NCBI GenBank assembly: GCA_022828595.1
Contig: JAKGHH010000004.1
Span: forward strand, 53,098,422 to 53,162,421
Source of the DNA: Nelumbo lutea
Taxonomy: Eukaryota > Streptophyta > Magnoliopsida > Proteales > Nelumbonaceae
Reading direction: 5' to 3'
Length of the DNA stretch: 64,000 nt
Shown: piece after piece, positions 53,850 through 64,000 of the stretch
Layout: each line of letters opens with the position of its first letter
Position numbering within the stretch: position 1 is the stretch's first letter
The notes under the pieces: generated by a model
What the model was told of the DNA's origin: nothing
Seen by the model: only the letters and a program-made list of their open reading frames with translations
Databases searched by the model: none
Program-made: the position numbers and the translations under genes

Positions 53850-53925
53850 GAGGAGAGATTGGAACTCAACTCGTCCACGCCACTCGTTTAGTTTGAAGGA
53901 AGACGATGAGCAGTATAATAAATCA
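53700..53925. repeat. Direct duplication with (GA)n tract
   Basis: Two ~108-bp copies, near 53706 and 53806, share AAAGAGGAGAGAGAGAG, AAATGAGG.GAGATTGGAACTCA, CGCCACT/TGCCACT, GTTTGAAGG and AGTATAATAAATCA. The second holds a longer (GA)n run (53816-53846). Non-coding and purine-rich on the plus strand. Confidence 0.8.
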
Positions 53926-53934
53926 AATGAAAAA

Positions 53935-55160
53935 CTTAGTGAGATATGGGAGGCCCTTAATTACACAGATTTGAAGGCTCTTGGACCAAACAGACTTCAA
54001 GCCATCTTTTATAAGAAATTTTGGCATATAATTAAAGATAGTGTATCATAGATGGTCAAATATTTTTTCCATAGTGGTAGAATGAGCAAATAAATGAATC
54101 AAACTCTAATCACTTTGATACCCAAAATGGAAAACCTTGAATGTACAACAGACCACTATTGGCCCATAAGCCTATGCAATGTGTCATACAAAATCATCGC
54201 AAGGATTCTAGTGAAGATCATCTCTCCTTAGCAAAGCACTTTCGTCTCTAACAGGCAAATCAATGATAACATCTTCATAAAGCATGAAATATTTAATAGA
54301 GTGAGAAAGAAAAAGGGTAAGAAAGCCTAGATGGGGTGTAAAATAGACATGGAGAAAGCCTGTGATAGGCTTGAATGGAATTTCATTGAAAATTGTATAA
54401 AAAAATTACACTTTAGTGAAACTTGGATAAATTGGGTGATGTAGTGCATATCCACAATGACATACAAGTTGATTGTCATTGGTATCCTGGGACTAAAATT
54501 TGAGGCACGTAAAGGTCTCAGATAGGGTAACCCCCTCTCACCCTTCATCTTTATCCTGTGTGTTGAATGCTTATCAAGGAAGTTAAATAAATGAATGGAA
54601 GATAGGAAGACAGATCTAGACTTCTCCTTTGGTAAAAATGGCCCTCAAATCCCTATTATCCACTTTGTAGATGATTTCATGGTTTATTATAGGGCTACAC
54701 TGGATGGACAAAATGAGATCTTGGAAATTTTAGACCAATATGAGAAAGCCTTGGGACAAAAAGTTAATTTTAATAAATCTGAAGTTTTCTTCTCTAGCAA
54801 TCTCCCTTCCAGACTCTAGAGGGTTATCTCAAGGAAATTAAAAATTCCTAAAGCCTCTAAAAAGTAAAAATACCTAGGGGCTCCCATCATTGCTAGAAGA
54901 AGAATTAAGGAGTGTTTCCTAAACTATTAGTCAAAAAATGAAAAATAGAATTAAGGGTAGGAAAGCTAACACCATGTCCAAAGTGAACAAATTTATGCTA
55001 ATTAAATCAATTGCAAGTGCTATGCCATTCTTTCAAATGTCCTACTTTCCATTACCAGAGTCAACCCTAAAGAAAATTTATGGCAATATATTTTAAGGGG
55101 ATGGAATAGAGAAAAGGAAACTTTCTTGGATCAGCTGGAAAAATGTTTGGAAGCCCTACA
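53935..55160 (+). pseudogene. LINE reverse transcriptase fragment
   Basis: Plus-strand frames give LGPNRLQAIFYKKFWHIIKD, QTLITLIPKMENLE, YWPISLCNVSYKIIARILVK, SNRQINDNIFIKHEIF, KIDMEKACDRLEWNFIENCI, GNPLSPFIFILCVECLSRKL, the catalytic HFVDDFMVYYR (usually FADD) and QKVNFNKSEVFFSSN. This is the fingers-palm order of plant L1-type LINE ORF2, with at least six in-frame stops, one of them TAG for Gln in GLRQGNPLSP. The endonuclease and the poly-A tail are not seen, so it is truncated on both sides. It is a different part of LINE ORF2 from the RNase H copies elsewhere. Confidence 0.85.
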
Positions 55161-57015
55161 ACATGTGAGCAGAGAAACTTTATCTTCGAACACACTTTCC
55201 GAGAAGCCAACATGCTTCTTGCAAACCTTGGGTTTGAGGATCATCCTAACTTGACTCTTTTGCACTTCTAGACTGGTGATTGAGTAAATTAGGTTGGAGG
55301 ATCTGCTGGGTTGAGCCTTTGTTAGGCCTTGGCGTTCCCAATGTTTACCAAAGAAAAAAAAAGATAAACAAGACATTTTTGGGTGTCTCTAAGATTTCTA
55401 AATTATTGGAAGATGGATGAGGCTGCTTTCTTGCGACCCTGATTTGTGAACTGATTAGTAGGGTGATTTTCATTATCTTTATGAATAACTTCGAATCTTT
55501 TTTGTCTACCCTCATAGTGAATTGTCTCTATTTGGTAAAACAATTAATACAATGGATGAACCAATAAATCTTTTCTTTTCTTTTGTTCTTGTTGAAAGAA
55601 AAGTGGAAACAATTCTTCCTATTGGACAAATTGGGCTTCTTCTCTAGATGACCTTCCCATTTGTACCATAGGCTCAGTTTGGAAGGAGTACAAACACAAA
55701 TAAGTAGAGTGCAAAACCTTGTATTTTGTATTATTTTGTGTGTATTTATACTGTACATATTTGTATTTGTACTCTTTCCAAAATAAGCCATATGGATTAA
55801 TGATGTGGCCAGTTTTGAGTGGTTCATAGGTTGAGGAAACTCACTTTCCTCATCTTCATTTCTTTGGCTATTAGGTCTATATGCTCACAAAGATTACATT
55901 ATGTAATAGTATAGATTTTCTTTTTCACTTTTTGGTCTTCTTTTTTTCTTTTTGCTTCATGGGACTAGAAAACGGGTGGTAGCCCATTCCTTATGTCCAA
56001 ACCCCCCAACCTTGGTGGCAACAAGAACTTACCAAAAAATCAGAATTTGCTCCACATAGAAAACACTTCACACTAACCTCACAGCACATCCCATCATGTA
56101 TTGGAAATATCTCCCTATGAATAACAACACACAGGTATGGGAGATGTTCGATATGTGGTTAGGATGTATTGTGAGGCTGGTGTAAGGAGCACTCTATGAA
56201 GGATAGATCCAGACTCCTTGTTGGTGTTTGGAACTAATATCGTTTCTTTGAAAAATGACACCACATTAGTGCTGCGGCTAAAATCTGTTTTTCTAGGCAA
56301 CACATGATGTTTGGTCATGTGTTTTTCTAAAAAAACGCTTTCTTAGATCATGCACTGGAAATTGGGAAAATGTGTGATATGAGAAAACACCTTTTTTGGT
56401 GTATTCTTGTTTTTTTATTGTTGTTAGCAACAATATGCTGACAAGAAATTGAAGAACACCTATATGGCAACAACAATAATGGTGCCAAAATAAAAAGAAG
56501 AAAAACATTTTCTAAGAAAATGACATGCTAATGTAGTAGTTGTTTTCTCAAAACACAAACACACACACACACACACACACACACCCTCAGGAAACAATAT
56601 TGGTTCCAATTACCAACTGCATCACAATCAATTGGTATTATGGAAATTTAGTGTTTTTTTTTGTTTATTTGAAAAGCTGCCAAAAAAAGGTGCTTAATTT
56701 GGCCATCTCTAAAACTTGTGGCATTGACATGATTTCAAAGTCGTTTAAACTTCCTTATTGAATGATGCTGGCAATCACTTTTAGCTTACCCACTTTGCAA
56801 TTACCTAAAAGTATTATTAAAATTTCTCTCCTAAAGTATCTCCATTTCCTAAATTATTGCTTTGAATTAAACCTCATGTCTTCTCCCAAAACACTCTGTT
56901 AATTTAACCTATCAATTTTTACTATTACTTTCTCTCTCCATGTCATTACACACATCCTCTCATTTATTTTTCTCCCACTCCCCCTCTCACTCTTCCATTA
57001 ATTATTTTTAATAAA
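55161..57015. other. Intergenic, no gene recognised
   Basis: AT-rich with poly-T and poly-A stretches. A degraded LINE continuation may extend to about 55330. An (AC)n microsatellite lies at 56559-56584. Reading frames of 60-100 codons on both strands have no recognisable similarity and look random. Confidence 0.5.
56559..56584. repeat. (AC)n microsatellite
   Basis: Thirteen uninterrupted AC dinucleotides, preceded by AAACACAA. A candidate polymorphic marker. Confidence 0.95.
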
Positions 57016-57044
57016 CTAGTATGTGTGCACGTGCTTTGCACATG
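57016..57044 (-). mobile_element. Helitron-like 3' terminus (minus strand)
   Basis: Read on the minus strand: hairpin CATGTGC-AAA-GCACGTG (57044-57028, one wobble), eight bases, then CTAG followed by T. Helitrons end in CTRR next to a T, about ten bases after a short GC-rich hairpin. The matching TC start was not located, so only the end is claimed. Confidence 0.45.
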
Positions 57045-57480
57045 GCAATTCTAGATGATGATAATGATAGTAATAATATATCTATTTTTTTTATAAATTT
57101 TATGTATTTTTATTTTTTGTTTATATATACATATATATTTATTTTTTTTATTATTAATTGGATGTGGATTGAAAATCCAAATATGATTACATAAACACCA
57201 CATCCAAATATGTGATAATCGGATCTAGTTGTGAAGTTTGAAGTATCATTGATTGGCCTGTTTGCTTGGCTAGATTCTTCTTTTTGTAATATTTAATCTT
57301 TTTTGTGTACATTTTTTATTCATTTATCAAAAAAATGTAAGATTTAAATAAGGGGAATTGAACGGGGTGAAAAGTAGTAGTTCAATTTACAATTTAAACC
57401 TCATAATTAAATAGAGACTAAATTAAAAAATGAGTATTTTAGTCAAAAGAAAGTTCCATAATCTTATTTATATTTTTTAA

Positions 57481-57789
57481 TAGTACTATAAATATAGAAT
57501 TATAGATGTATTCAATTTTTTCTATAAGTTTTTTTTTTGTATTTTTGCGTGTAAAAATAATTCTAATATGTCATACTTACTTTTTGTTTAATATGATAAA
57601 TATATGATATTATACATGTGCCTAAATGTTTTTAATAGTACTATAAATATAGAATTATAGATGTATTCAATTTTTCTATAAGTTTTTTTTTGTATTTTTG
57701 CGTGCAAAAATAATTCCAATATGTCACACTTACCTTTAATTTAATATGATAAATATATGATATTATACATGTGCCTAAATGTTTTTTTT
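57481..57789. repeat. 155-bp tandem duplication, AT-rich
   Basis: Copies at 57481-57635 and 57636-57789 share TAGTACTATAAATATAGAAT, TTTTTGCGTG.AAAAATAATTC and ATTATACATGTGCCTAAATG, differing by a few substitutions and T-run lengths. No coding. Confidence 0.92.
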
Positions 57790-60277
57790 AGAAAAATTTA
57801 TGTATTTTTTCGTTTTTGTTTTTTTATATTTTATTAACTTTTATTATTTATTTATGAAATTAAAGGTTAACATGCTTGACCCAAAATTTGAATTATTGAT
57901 CTTTGCCAAACAGTAAAATAATTTCATTTTTGGTTAGTTTTGAATTATGTATTTCATTTTCATTACCAATAAAAATAATTCTTGTTTATTATGCGTATTT
58001 TTTTTAATTTGATTAATAAAATTACCATAAATGTGCATGTTTTTTTTTACATTTTTTTGTAAGTTTCTATATTTATTTGTATTTGAAAAATTTTATTAAC
58101 TTACTATGACTTTGTTGGTTGATCAATTTGATTCATATGGTTGAATTTCTTAGCCACCTCTCGGATTAAAAATGGTTTTGTTTTTGAGTTAGTTTTAAAA
58201 TATATGGATTTATATTGTTAAAAAATATTGACATAGATCTAATTTAGTAATAGAAAATGGGAGTTAATAATTTAAGTATATAAGACTTAATGAGAGAGAT
58301 TAAATGAGGTGAAAAGTAATAATTGAAATTACATTTTCAACATTACCATTAGAGATGGACTAAATACAAAATTGTGGGTATTTTAGCAGCCATTAAAGAT
58401 GACATTGAAGATGTAATAAAATGGCTTTTATACCCTTTCTCAAACAAAGAAGTAGAGGGTAATTTTAGTCCAATATATATGTATGCATGTATGTATGTAT
58501 ATGTATATGTATATATAAATCTCTATTTCTCTCATCACATCAATCCATTTTATCTCTTCTTCTCCCCTCTCTCATCCATTATTATTTTAAAATAAATATA
58601 TTGCACCAAAAAATAGTTATTTATTAAGTTGACCTAATTTACTTAATATAATTTAATTAGATAAATTAGTTAATTTATTAAATTTAACTTAATTGACCTA
58701 ACATGATAAATCTAATTTAATTAAATAAATTTGCTTAGTCAAATTAAACTTACTTGGTAACACAGCTTAACTTAGTTAATTGGGATGATTATTGGATATA
58801 TAGCTTCCCTAACTTGATTGGGTCAAGGATGGAGACTACTTTGGCGGGGACAAGGATGGGGGATAGGGAATTATTGGGATAGGTGCTTGAGGATGGGGAA
58901 TGAAGTCCTTATCCTGAAAGGGAATGACGGGACAAATTAGATAAATTTTGAAAATAATTTTGTATAATTATAAAAATTTCACTGCATATATTAGACAAAT
59001 TTCTATCTTATCTTGGTGAATAATGACGATAGTTAAGTACAAACCAATTTAGATTACTGAACTTGTCTCTATTTTAAGCAAATCCTTTTCCTAAAGCAAG
59101 CTTTTAATTAAAAAAAAAGGGATTCAGGTCCTCAATGTGGAACCTATCTCCATTGGAGATGGAGGTGGACTTATTTTGAAACTGGGGACGATGATGGTTA
59201 GTATGGTCCTCACCCTAAACTCATCTCCTTTGACATTCCTAAATTCCACCATGTCAATATATAAAATTAATAAAAAAATAAATATGTAGTAGAAGTAAAA
59301 AAAAAAATAATTAATATATAATACCAACACATAAAATTAATCACAATAAAATAATACTAAGATAAATTAAGAAAAATAAAAAAACTGTTAATAAATAATA
59401 CTCAAACAAGTTAATTAGTAACTACATATGCATAATATTTCTTTAGATGTTTTAAGTTAGCAAAGAATAAAAAATTCTCTAGCAAAAATTAATACAAATG
59501 AAAGTTCATTTAAATTCAATTTAGAATAATAAATAATTAACAATAGTTTATCTAACCATTGTAAAAATTAATAAGCACTAATAGAAAAATTAATACAAGC
59601 TTATCTGACAATACATAAACCAAAAATAATGCTTGGGTAGGAATCAATTTGGCTTTGCCCAATTAAAATTGTCACAAGGGTCCTTCAACTTGGATTTTGT
59701 GTAACAAAGCCCATGCATTGCATGGGCCTCTGCTAGATTATTAGATATGTCAATTTACTTAATATAGCTCAATTACCTATGCTACTTTAGTTTATATTAA
59801 AGTAAAAAACACAGATTAATTATACCTATAAATGGTTAATTTAATTTATATATTGATTTAGTTTAGATTGATTAAAAGTGGTTGATATTACTAAATACTT
59901 GTCATATACATGGGGTGACTATGGGATATGGTCTGGCGGGCTAGGCCAGCTTGGTTGCGCTTAGCACCTACTATAAGGGGCAAAACCAAGGCAAATCAGG
60001 CCTACAAACTTATATATATTTTATGTTTTATATAAAAAATTTTTATCGTATAATACATAGGTTCTGATATGGACATGGAAATTGTTGTTATCATCGTTGA
60101 CATTAGCTCAATTTTCCATGTACAACACATTTGCACTTCTACTATTGTTAGAGAGAAATATTTAAATAATCTATGAAATACCAATCAGGAAGTAAGACAG
60201 CATTGTTTTATAGACCTTGAGGTTCATCTTCAACTCCATAAGTGCAATGCCTTTGGTAACTCTGAGAAGTGATCATT
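57790..60277. other. AT-rich intergenic DNA
   Basis: No gene recognised. It includes a (TATG)/(TA)-rich run at 58473-58518 and runs of TTAATTTAATTAAATAAATT type near 58620-58740. A Helitron-like end lies at 59709-59736. The last few hundred bases are the likely 3' flank and UTR of the folate-biopterin transporter gene. Confidence 0.5.
59709..59736 (+). mobile_element. Helitron-like 3' terminus (plus strand)
   Basis: Perfect hairpin GCCCATGCA-T-TGCATGGGC (59709-59727), then five bases and CTAG (59733-59736). The arrangement mirrors the one at 57016-57044 in the opposite orientation. The next base is A, not the T usual at Helitron insertion sites, so the call is tentative. Confidence 0.4.
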
Positions 60278-61291
60278 CTATGAAACACCAATCAGAATGC
60301 ATGAACTCCAACACAAAGGTAGCAGTGTAAAGATGACTTGTATCAGAATGGCCTCCGGTAGATTTGAGAAGTCATTCTCTGAGATGCCAAGGAGTATCAT
60401 GAGTGCAATGCCAAGGGTCCGGCAGATGAAGTAAGCAAGTTCGATAGAAGACATGACAAAGGCCATAAGAGATCCCTCACAACCTTGTGGGCAGAGCTTT
60501 GTCAAGATGATACTAAATGGAAGCCACCGGAAGCCGGATAGGACATCTGACAACCCTAAGAAGATAACCACATACAATGAATCCTCTATGCCTATTTTCT
60601 TATAGAACCCATTCACGAACAACACATTAGAGAACTTGAATAAAGCCATTATGACCTGAACAATTGAAATTAGTTCTCCTGGTGGTACTGACTGCAATCG
60701 TTGATTATAACTATATGTTATGCTCCATAGAAGAGTAGCTGCTTCTCCAAACAGACTAGAGTATACCAACACCGATGGGTCAAGCTTTAAATGCTGTGTT
60801 TGGTGGAAAAACATGGTGCCTTTGAAGCTTGGAACAATGGCATATGATGTTGCATACCATGCAATTGCATATAAAATCTTGGGTTCACACAATGCAATTG
60901 ATAACTCTAAGAATTTTTCTTGGATACCAGAATCAGGTGCACTCTTGGGGAGGTCAAGTGAGGATTCATGGACAGTGAATGTTGTGAGGAGCTGAACAGA
61001 TAAAAGGAGGCCAAATGCAACGAACATCCTTTTAGGGGAGTAGTGTTTGATACCTCTGATGCTAAGGAAGTTACCAAAGGCTCCACCCACAGAACTAGCC
61101 ACTATGACAAATGACTGAAGTCCATTAGATGGTGATGACTGTGACATTTGTCTTCCAACCTCAGTAACAAGGGCTTCATGAACAACTTCAACAATTGATG
61201 CACCAAGGTTGCTGATGCATAAAAGGAGAGTAATGGTGAAGATTGATATGCCTGATGAGGGATAGCAAGCTATAGATAGCCATGAAATTGC
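60278..61291 (-). CDS. Folate-biopterin transporter (BT1/FBT family), C-terminal exon
   Basis: Plant FBT proteins are MFS-type membrane carriers related to the Leishmania biopterin transporter BT1; characterised members move folates or pterins, but many paralogues have no proven substrate. The exon starts at a TTCTTTTGCAG|GCAATTTCA acceptor and codes AISWLSIACYPSSGISIFTI, NLGASIVEVVHEALVTEVGR, GLQSFVIVASSVGGAFGNFL, LSIALCEPKILYAIAWYATS, TQHLKLDPSVLVYSSLFGEA, SDVLSGFRWLPFSIILTKLC, ending LLPLCWSSCILIGVS. About nine hydrophobic segments are visible. It is uninterrupted for 338 codons; family members are nearer 500, so the N-terminal ~130-160 residues (first membrane helices) are missing. The 21 codons upstream of 61291 in the open frame are intron. 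No neighbouring gene suggests its role. Confidence 0.88.
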   Translation of the reverse strand, partial: AISWLSIACYPSSGISIFTITLLLCISNLGASIVEVVHEALVTEVGRQMSQSSPSNGLQSFVIVASSVGGAFGNFLSIRGIKHYSPKRMFVAFGLLLSVQLLTTFTVHESSLDLPKSAPDSGIQEKFLELSIALCEPKILYAIAWYATSYAIVPSFKGTMFFHQTQHLKLDPSVLVYSSLFGEAATLLWSITYSYNQRLQSVPPGELISIVQVIMALFKFSNVLFVNGFYKKIGIEDSLYVVIFLGLSDVLSGFRWLPFSIILTKLCPQGCEGSLMAFVMSSIELAYFICRTLGIALMILLGISENDFSNLPEAILIQVIFTLLPLCWSSCILIGVS

Positions 61292-63039
61292 CTGCAAAAG
61301 AACTGTACTAGCAAAATGAATGAAGTTATATATTATGATGAAATTAATAATCACAGATTTGTTTGGGTAAAGCTATGTTTGAATTTGGAGAAGAAAGTGA
61401 AATAGGATTATTAGGGCTGCAAATGGTTACCAATCCAATAAGGGTGATCCCGATTCAATCCATTTATAATTAGATTGAATACGGATTTACCTAGTTCAAA
61501 TCCAATACGGATTTACATTTGTGCTTATATCTAATATAAACATTTATTAACAAAGTTATTTTGAATGTTGCATGTTTAACAAAGTCATAGGTTCAAATAC
61601 TATAAAACTCGAATTTGGATCAAGGCATATCTTACTCTATCCATTCCATTTGCAACTTTAAAGAATACTTCCTTCCTCTACATCATGGTATTGATGAATG
61701 ACCAGATCTCTCATATAAGCATCTCCTAATGATAGTTCAAAAAATGAGTGTGGCAGAATGCAAATGTTAGATGGATTGGTAAAACTATATAGGTTTGTCC
61801 TGTGTGTAGAAGACAATTTATAGCACTAGTTAGGTAAATGTGATCGGTTACAAGTTGAAGTAAAAAAAAAAAAAAAAAAAAAAAAACTTAATCAAGTACC
61901 CATAATTTAACAATAGATATGGCGCTGAATGGAATGGAATGACGGAACGTACATGATTTGTATAGCACACCATGTACAAGGCTTAGATGATGATGATGAT
62001 GATGATGTTGATGATGATGATGATGAAGTGGTATAACAATAGTTTTTAATTTTTTTTTCCTCCAAAACTTGCGATATTCCTAGGGAATAGAGGAAGGGAC
62101 CTGAGGTGGGGAGGTTTCGCCGCTGCTACAAGTCTTTGAGTTTGAACCAAGGTTCAAAGTATTGGAAAGGAAATTTTAAGAGGTGTATCGAGATATGCCT
62201 TAGATACACAGGTGTATCAATAACACTAAATATAAGAATCCACCAATGAGTATAGGGACTCAATGAGGTATACATACATTAAATTAATATATTTTAGTGG
62301 TTTTATAAAGAAATACATTGTAGTCAATTATAATTTCATTAAGATGCATTGCCACAACTTCTAACTATAATTTATAAATTATAATTCTCAAGTTTCAAGG
62401 GATGGGAAAAACCTAATTATCCTATCCAACCATCAACATGCATTGCCACAACTTTTAACTAAAACTATAATTAATAATTATTTCTTATTTAAATAATTAA
62501 TATTTATTTTTTATTTTAAAAGATTATAAAAAATAAAAATAAATAAACATTGTACAATATATTCAAAAAAATAATTATTAAAAACCACTCTAGAAGCTGC
62601 ATATTATGGACTCCGTATCAGGTGTGATTAGTTTTAAACTCAGGTTTCAAATCAAGTTTCTGACTCTTCCAATTATTGTCTTAGAGCACTAGGTTCAGTT
62701 CATACTAAACTTGATAAAATTTGAAGATATGATGATCAAATCGGCTAAAACTAGTATAGTTGATTTGACCTAGCTGTTAGCAACTAGTTTTTCTTGGTTC
62801 CTCACCATACCCCCTTTGAAGACCCCAATACTAGAAAACATAACCAAATCAACTTGAGACTTATTTCAGTGCAATCCATACAGAATCAATTAACTAATAA
62901 ACTAAACCTCAATTAACAAGGACACTAAGATCAACATTTGAGACTGCAATTAAACATGATCCCTAGTCTTAGGAAGCTATAACTTAGTTATAGGCTAAAT
63001 TTTGTGTCCAAACTCCAAAGATTAATTGTTTATCATGTG
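61292..63039. other. Upstream intron or 5' flank of the transporter gene
   Basis: No exon with FBT similarity was recognised here. It holds a 25-A run (61862-61886), a GATGAT trinucleotide repeat (61986-62027) and AT-rich sequence. The missing first exon must lie beyond 64000 or has been lost. Confidence 0.5.
61986..62027. repeat. (GAT)n microsatellite
   Basis: Fourteen GAT/ATG trinucleotide units with one interruption (GTTGAT). Non-coding context. Confidence 0.92.
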
Positions 63040-64000
63040 AATTTCCTCTCTGATAGTACCTATATACTCAATGTTCAAACCTTGACCCCATAAATTCAAA
63101 GACAACACATTCATTGACTCAAAATGAATAGAGGTAGACAATTATGTTCAACAAATCATTTCTCAAATATGAACCTTACACCCAAGCCCTCATATTCATT
63201 CACACCTATACACCAAATTTCATTCCAAAATTCTCTTGTATGACCCATCGTCAAGCTAAGATTCTCATCTCATTAACTAGAACACATAAGTCATAGATGT
63301 CTATCATCCAAGCCTCTTATTTGACCAATCAAACCTCATCATCATGCCTAAGGACCCAAATTTCATGACTTAATTCATTCATTTAATTGTTAAATAAGCA
63401 AGATTCCATTTCAGACCTTCTTGTCAATTGATAAATCATAACTTAAGACCATGATATGAACTAGATCATTTAATCCACATCTTTAGTCCTAAATCCATTT
63501 TTTCCATCAGATTCAAAACATTCAAAAATGCCTACTCACCTATTCTTAATCCACAATTCTCTCGTTAATTAGAGTATACCATTTATAGATCTCCACCATC
63601 CATGCCATATTTGACCAATCAAACATCACCACTATTTTTAAAGACCTAGCAAACCTTGTATATCAAATTTCATGACCTAATTCATCCATTTGACCATTAA
63701 ATAAATGTGGTTCTATTTCAAGCCTCTTCATTGATTGGTGAGCCACAAGCTAAAATCCTATATCCAAACTGAATCTTTTAATCCAAACCTCCAATCAAAT
63801 ATCAATCAGTTCCGTAAGATTCAGGATGTCCAAAAACATCCAACCACCAAATTTCATTCCAAAATTCCTTCATTTGACCTATGACTAAACAAAGATCGTT
63901 TCAACCAATCTTGTTTATTAAAGATTATCACCCATATATGTCTATCATTCCATACTTATTTGACCAATTAGACCTTAAAACTAAGTTCTGAGACCCAATA
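63040..64000. repeat. Degenerate tandem repeat, ~0.3 kb period, runs off the window
   Basis: TTGACCAATC recurs at 63321, 63611 and 63960 with similar surroundings (CAAATTTCATGACYTAATTCATYCATTT after it; CACCAAATTTCATTCCAAAATTC at ~63211 and ~63847; TCTATCATYCCA before it). Copies are diverged and spacing varies (290 and 349 bp). This could be an old satellite or internal repeats of a retroelement. Confidence 0.55.

Noticed and set aside
61291..61354. The upstream Met of the open frame as start of the transporter
   Set aside because: The 21 codons before AISWL are AT-rich, and a canonical acceptor TTCTTTTGCAG lies exactly at the point where family similarity begins, so they are intron.
1..64000. 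tRNA or rRNA genes, CRISPR arrays, bacterial defence or biosynthetic systems
   Set aside because: None was seen. The only tRNA-like sequences are retrotransposon primer-binding sites, and all repeats fit transposons, microsatellites or local duplications of a plant nuclear genome.

Overview
This is nuclear DNA from a flowering plant with a large, repeat-rich genome. Evidence: exons of two single-copy-type plant genes interrupted by GT-AG introns; plant lineages of LTR retrotransposons (Copia, chromovirus, Tat and Athila-like Ty3/gypsy) with initiator-Met-tRNA primer sites; plant LINEs ending in an RNase H domain; hAT/Harbinger-like MITEs and Helitron-like ends. Nearly everything else is dead mobile DNA. 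I see no tRNA, rRNA, CRISPR array or bacterial operon.

Host gene 1 lies on the minus strand from 31551 leftwards. Five exons (31551-31444, 29196-29095, 29002-28890, 28611-28542, 19027-18958) encode the first 154 codons of LST8, the WD40 subunit of the TOR kinase complex. Intron 1 (2.2 kb) holds two LINEs in opposite orientation. Intron 4 (9.5 kb) holds a Copia element broken by two LINEs, one of which carries an LTR-like insert. Intron 5 is open at the left edge, so it is at least 18.9 kb; it holds a chromovirus split in two by a Copia/LINE/MITE/solo-LTR cluster, plus smaller fragments.

Region by region. 1-1018: Copia gag and LTR (-). 1.0-4.4 kb: repeats and the 3' half of a chromovirus. 4.4-11.3 kb: Copia (+) carrying a LINE end, a hAT-like MITE and a 1964-bp solo LTR, each with a target duplication. 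11.3-12.5 kb: LINE (+). 12.5-15.7 kb: 5' half of the chromovirus (-). 15.7-18.9 kb: LINE and Copia scraps. 19-31.5 kb: the LST8 exons and TE-filled introns. 31.5-33.3 kb: LST8 leader and upstream region with a MITE. 33.3-53 kb: a Tat-lineage gypsy element (-) with an antisense, intron-bearing accessory ORF between pol and the 3' LTR. It is split between RNase H and integrase by an LTR that itself holds an Athila-like element (+, gag-pol 40.8-45.8 kb). 53-55 kb: minisatellite, GA-rich duplication and LINE reverse transcriptase (+). 55-60 kb: AT-rich intergenic DNA with two Helitron-like ends.

Host gene 2 is on the minus strand at 61291-60278: the C-terminal ~338 codons of a plant folate-biopterin (BT1/FBT, MFS-type) transporter, starting at a splice acceptor. 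Its upstream exon is not visible to the window end, where degenerate repeats lie.

The two host genes have no evident functional link. I found no clear case for an undescribed system. The items most worth a second look are the TE-swollen LST8 introns and the antisense spliced ORF of the Tat element.
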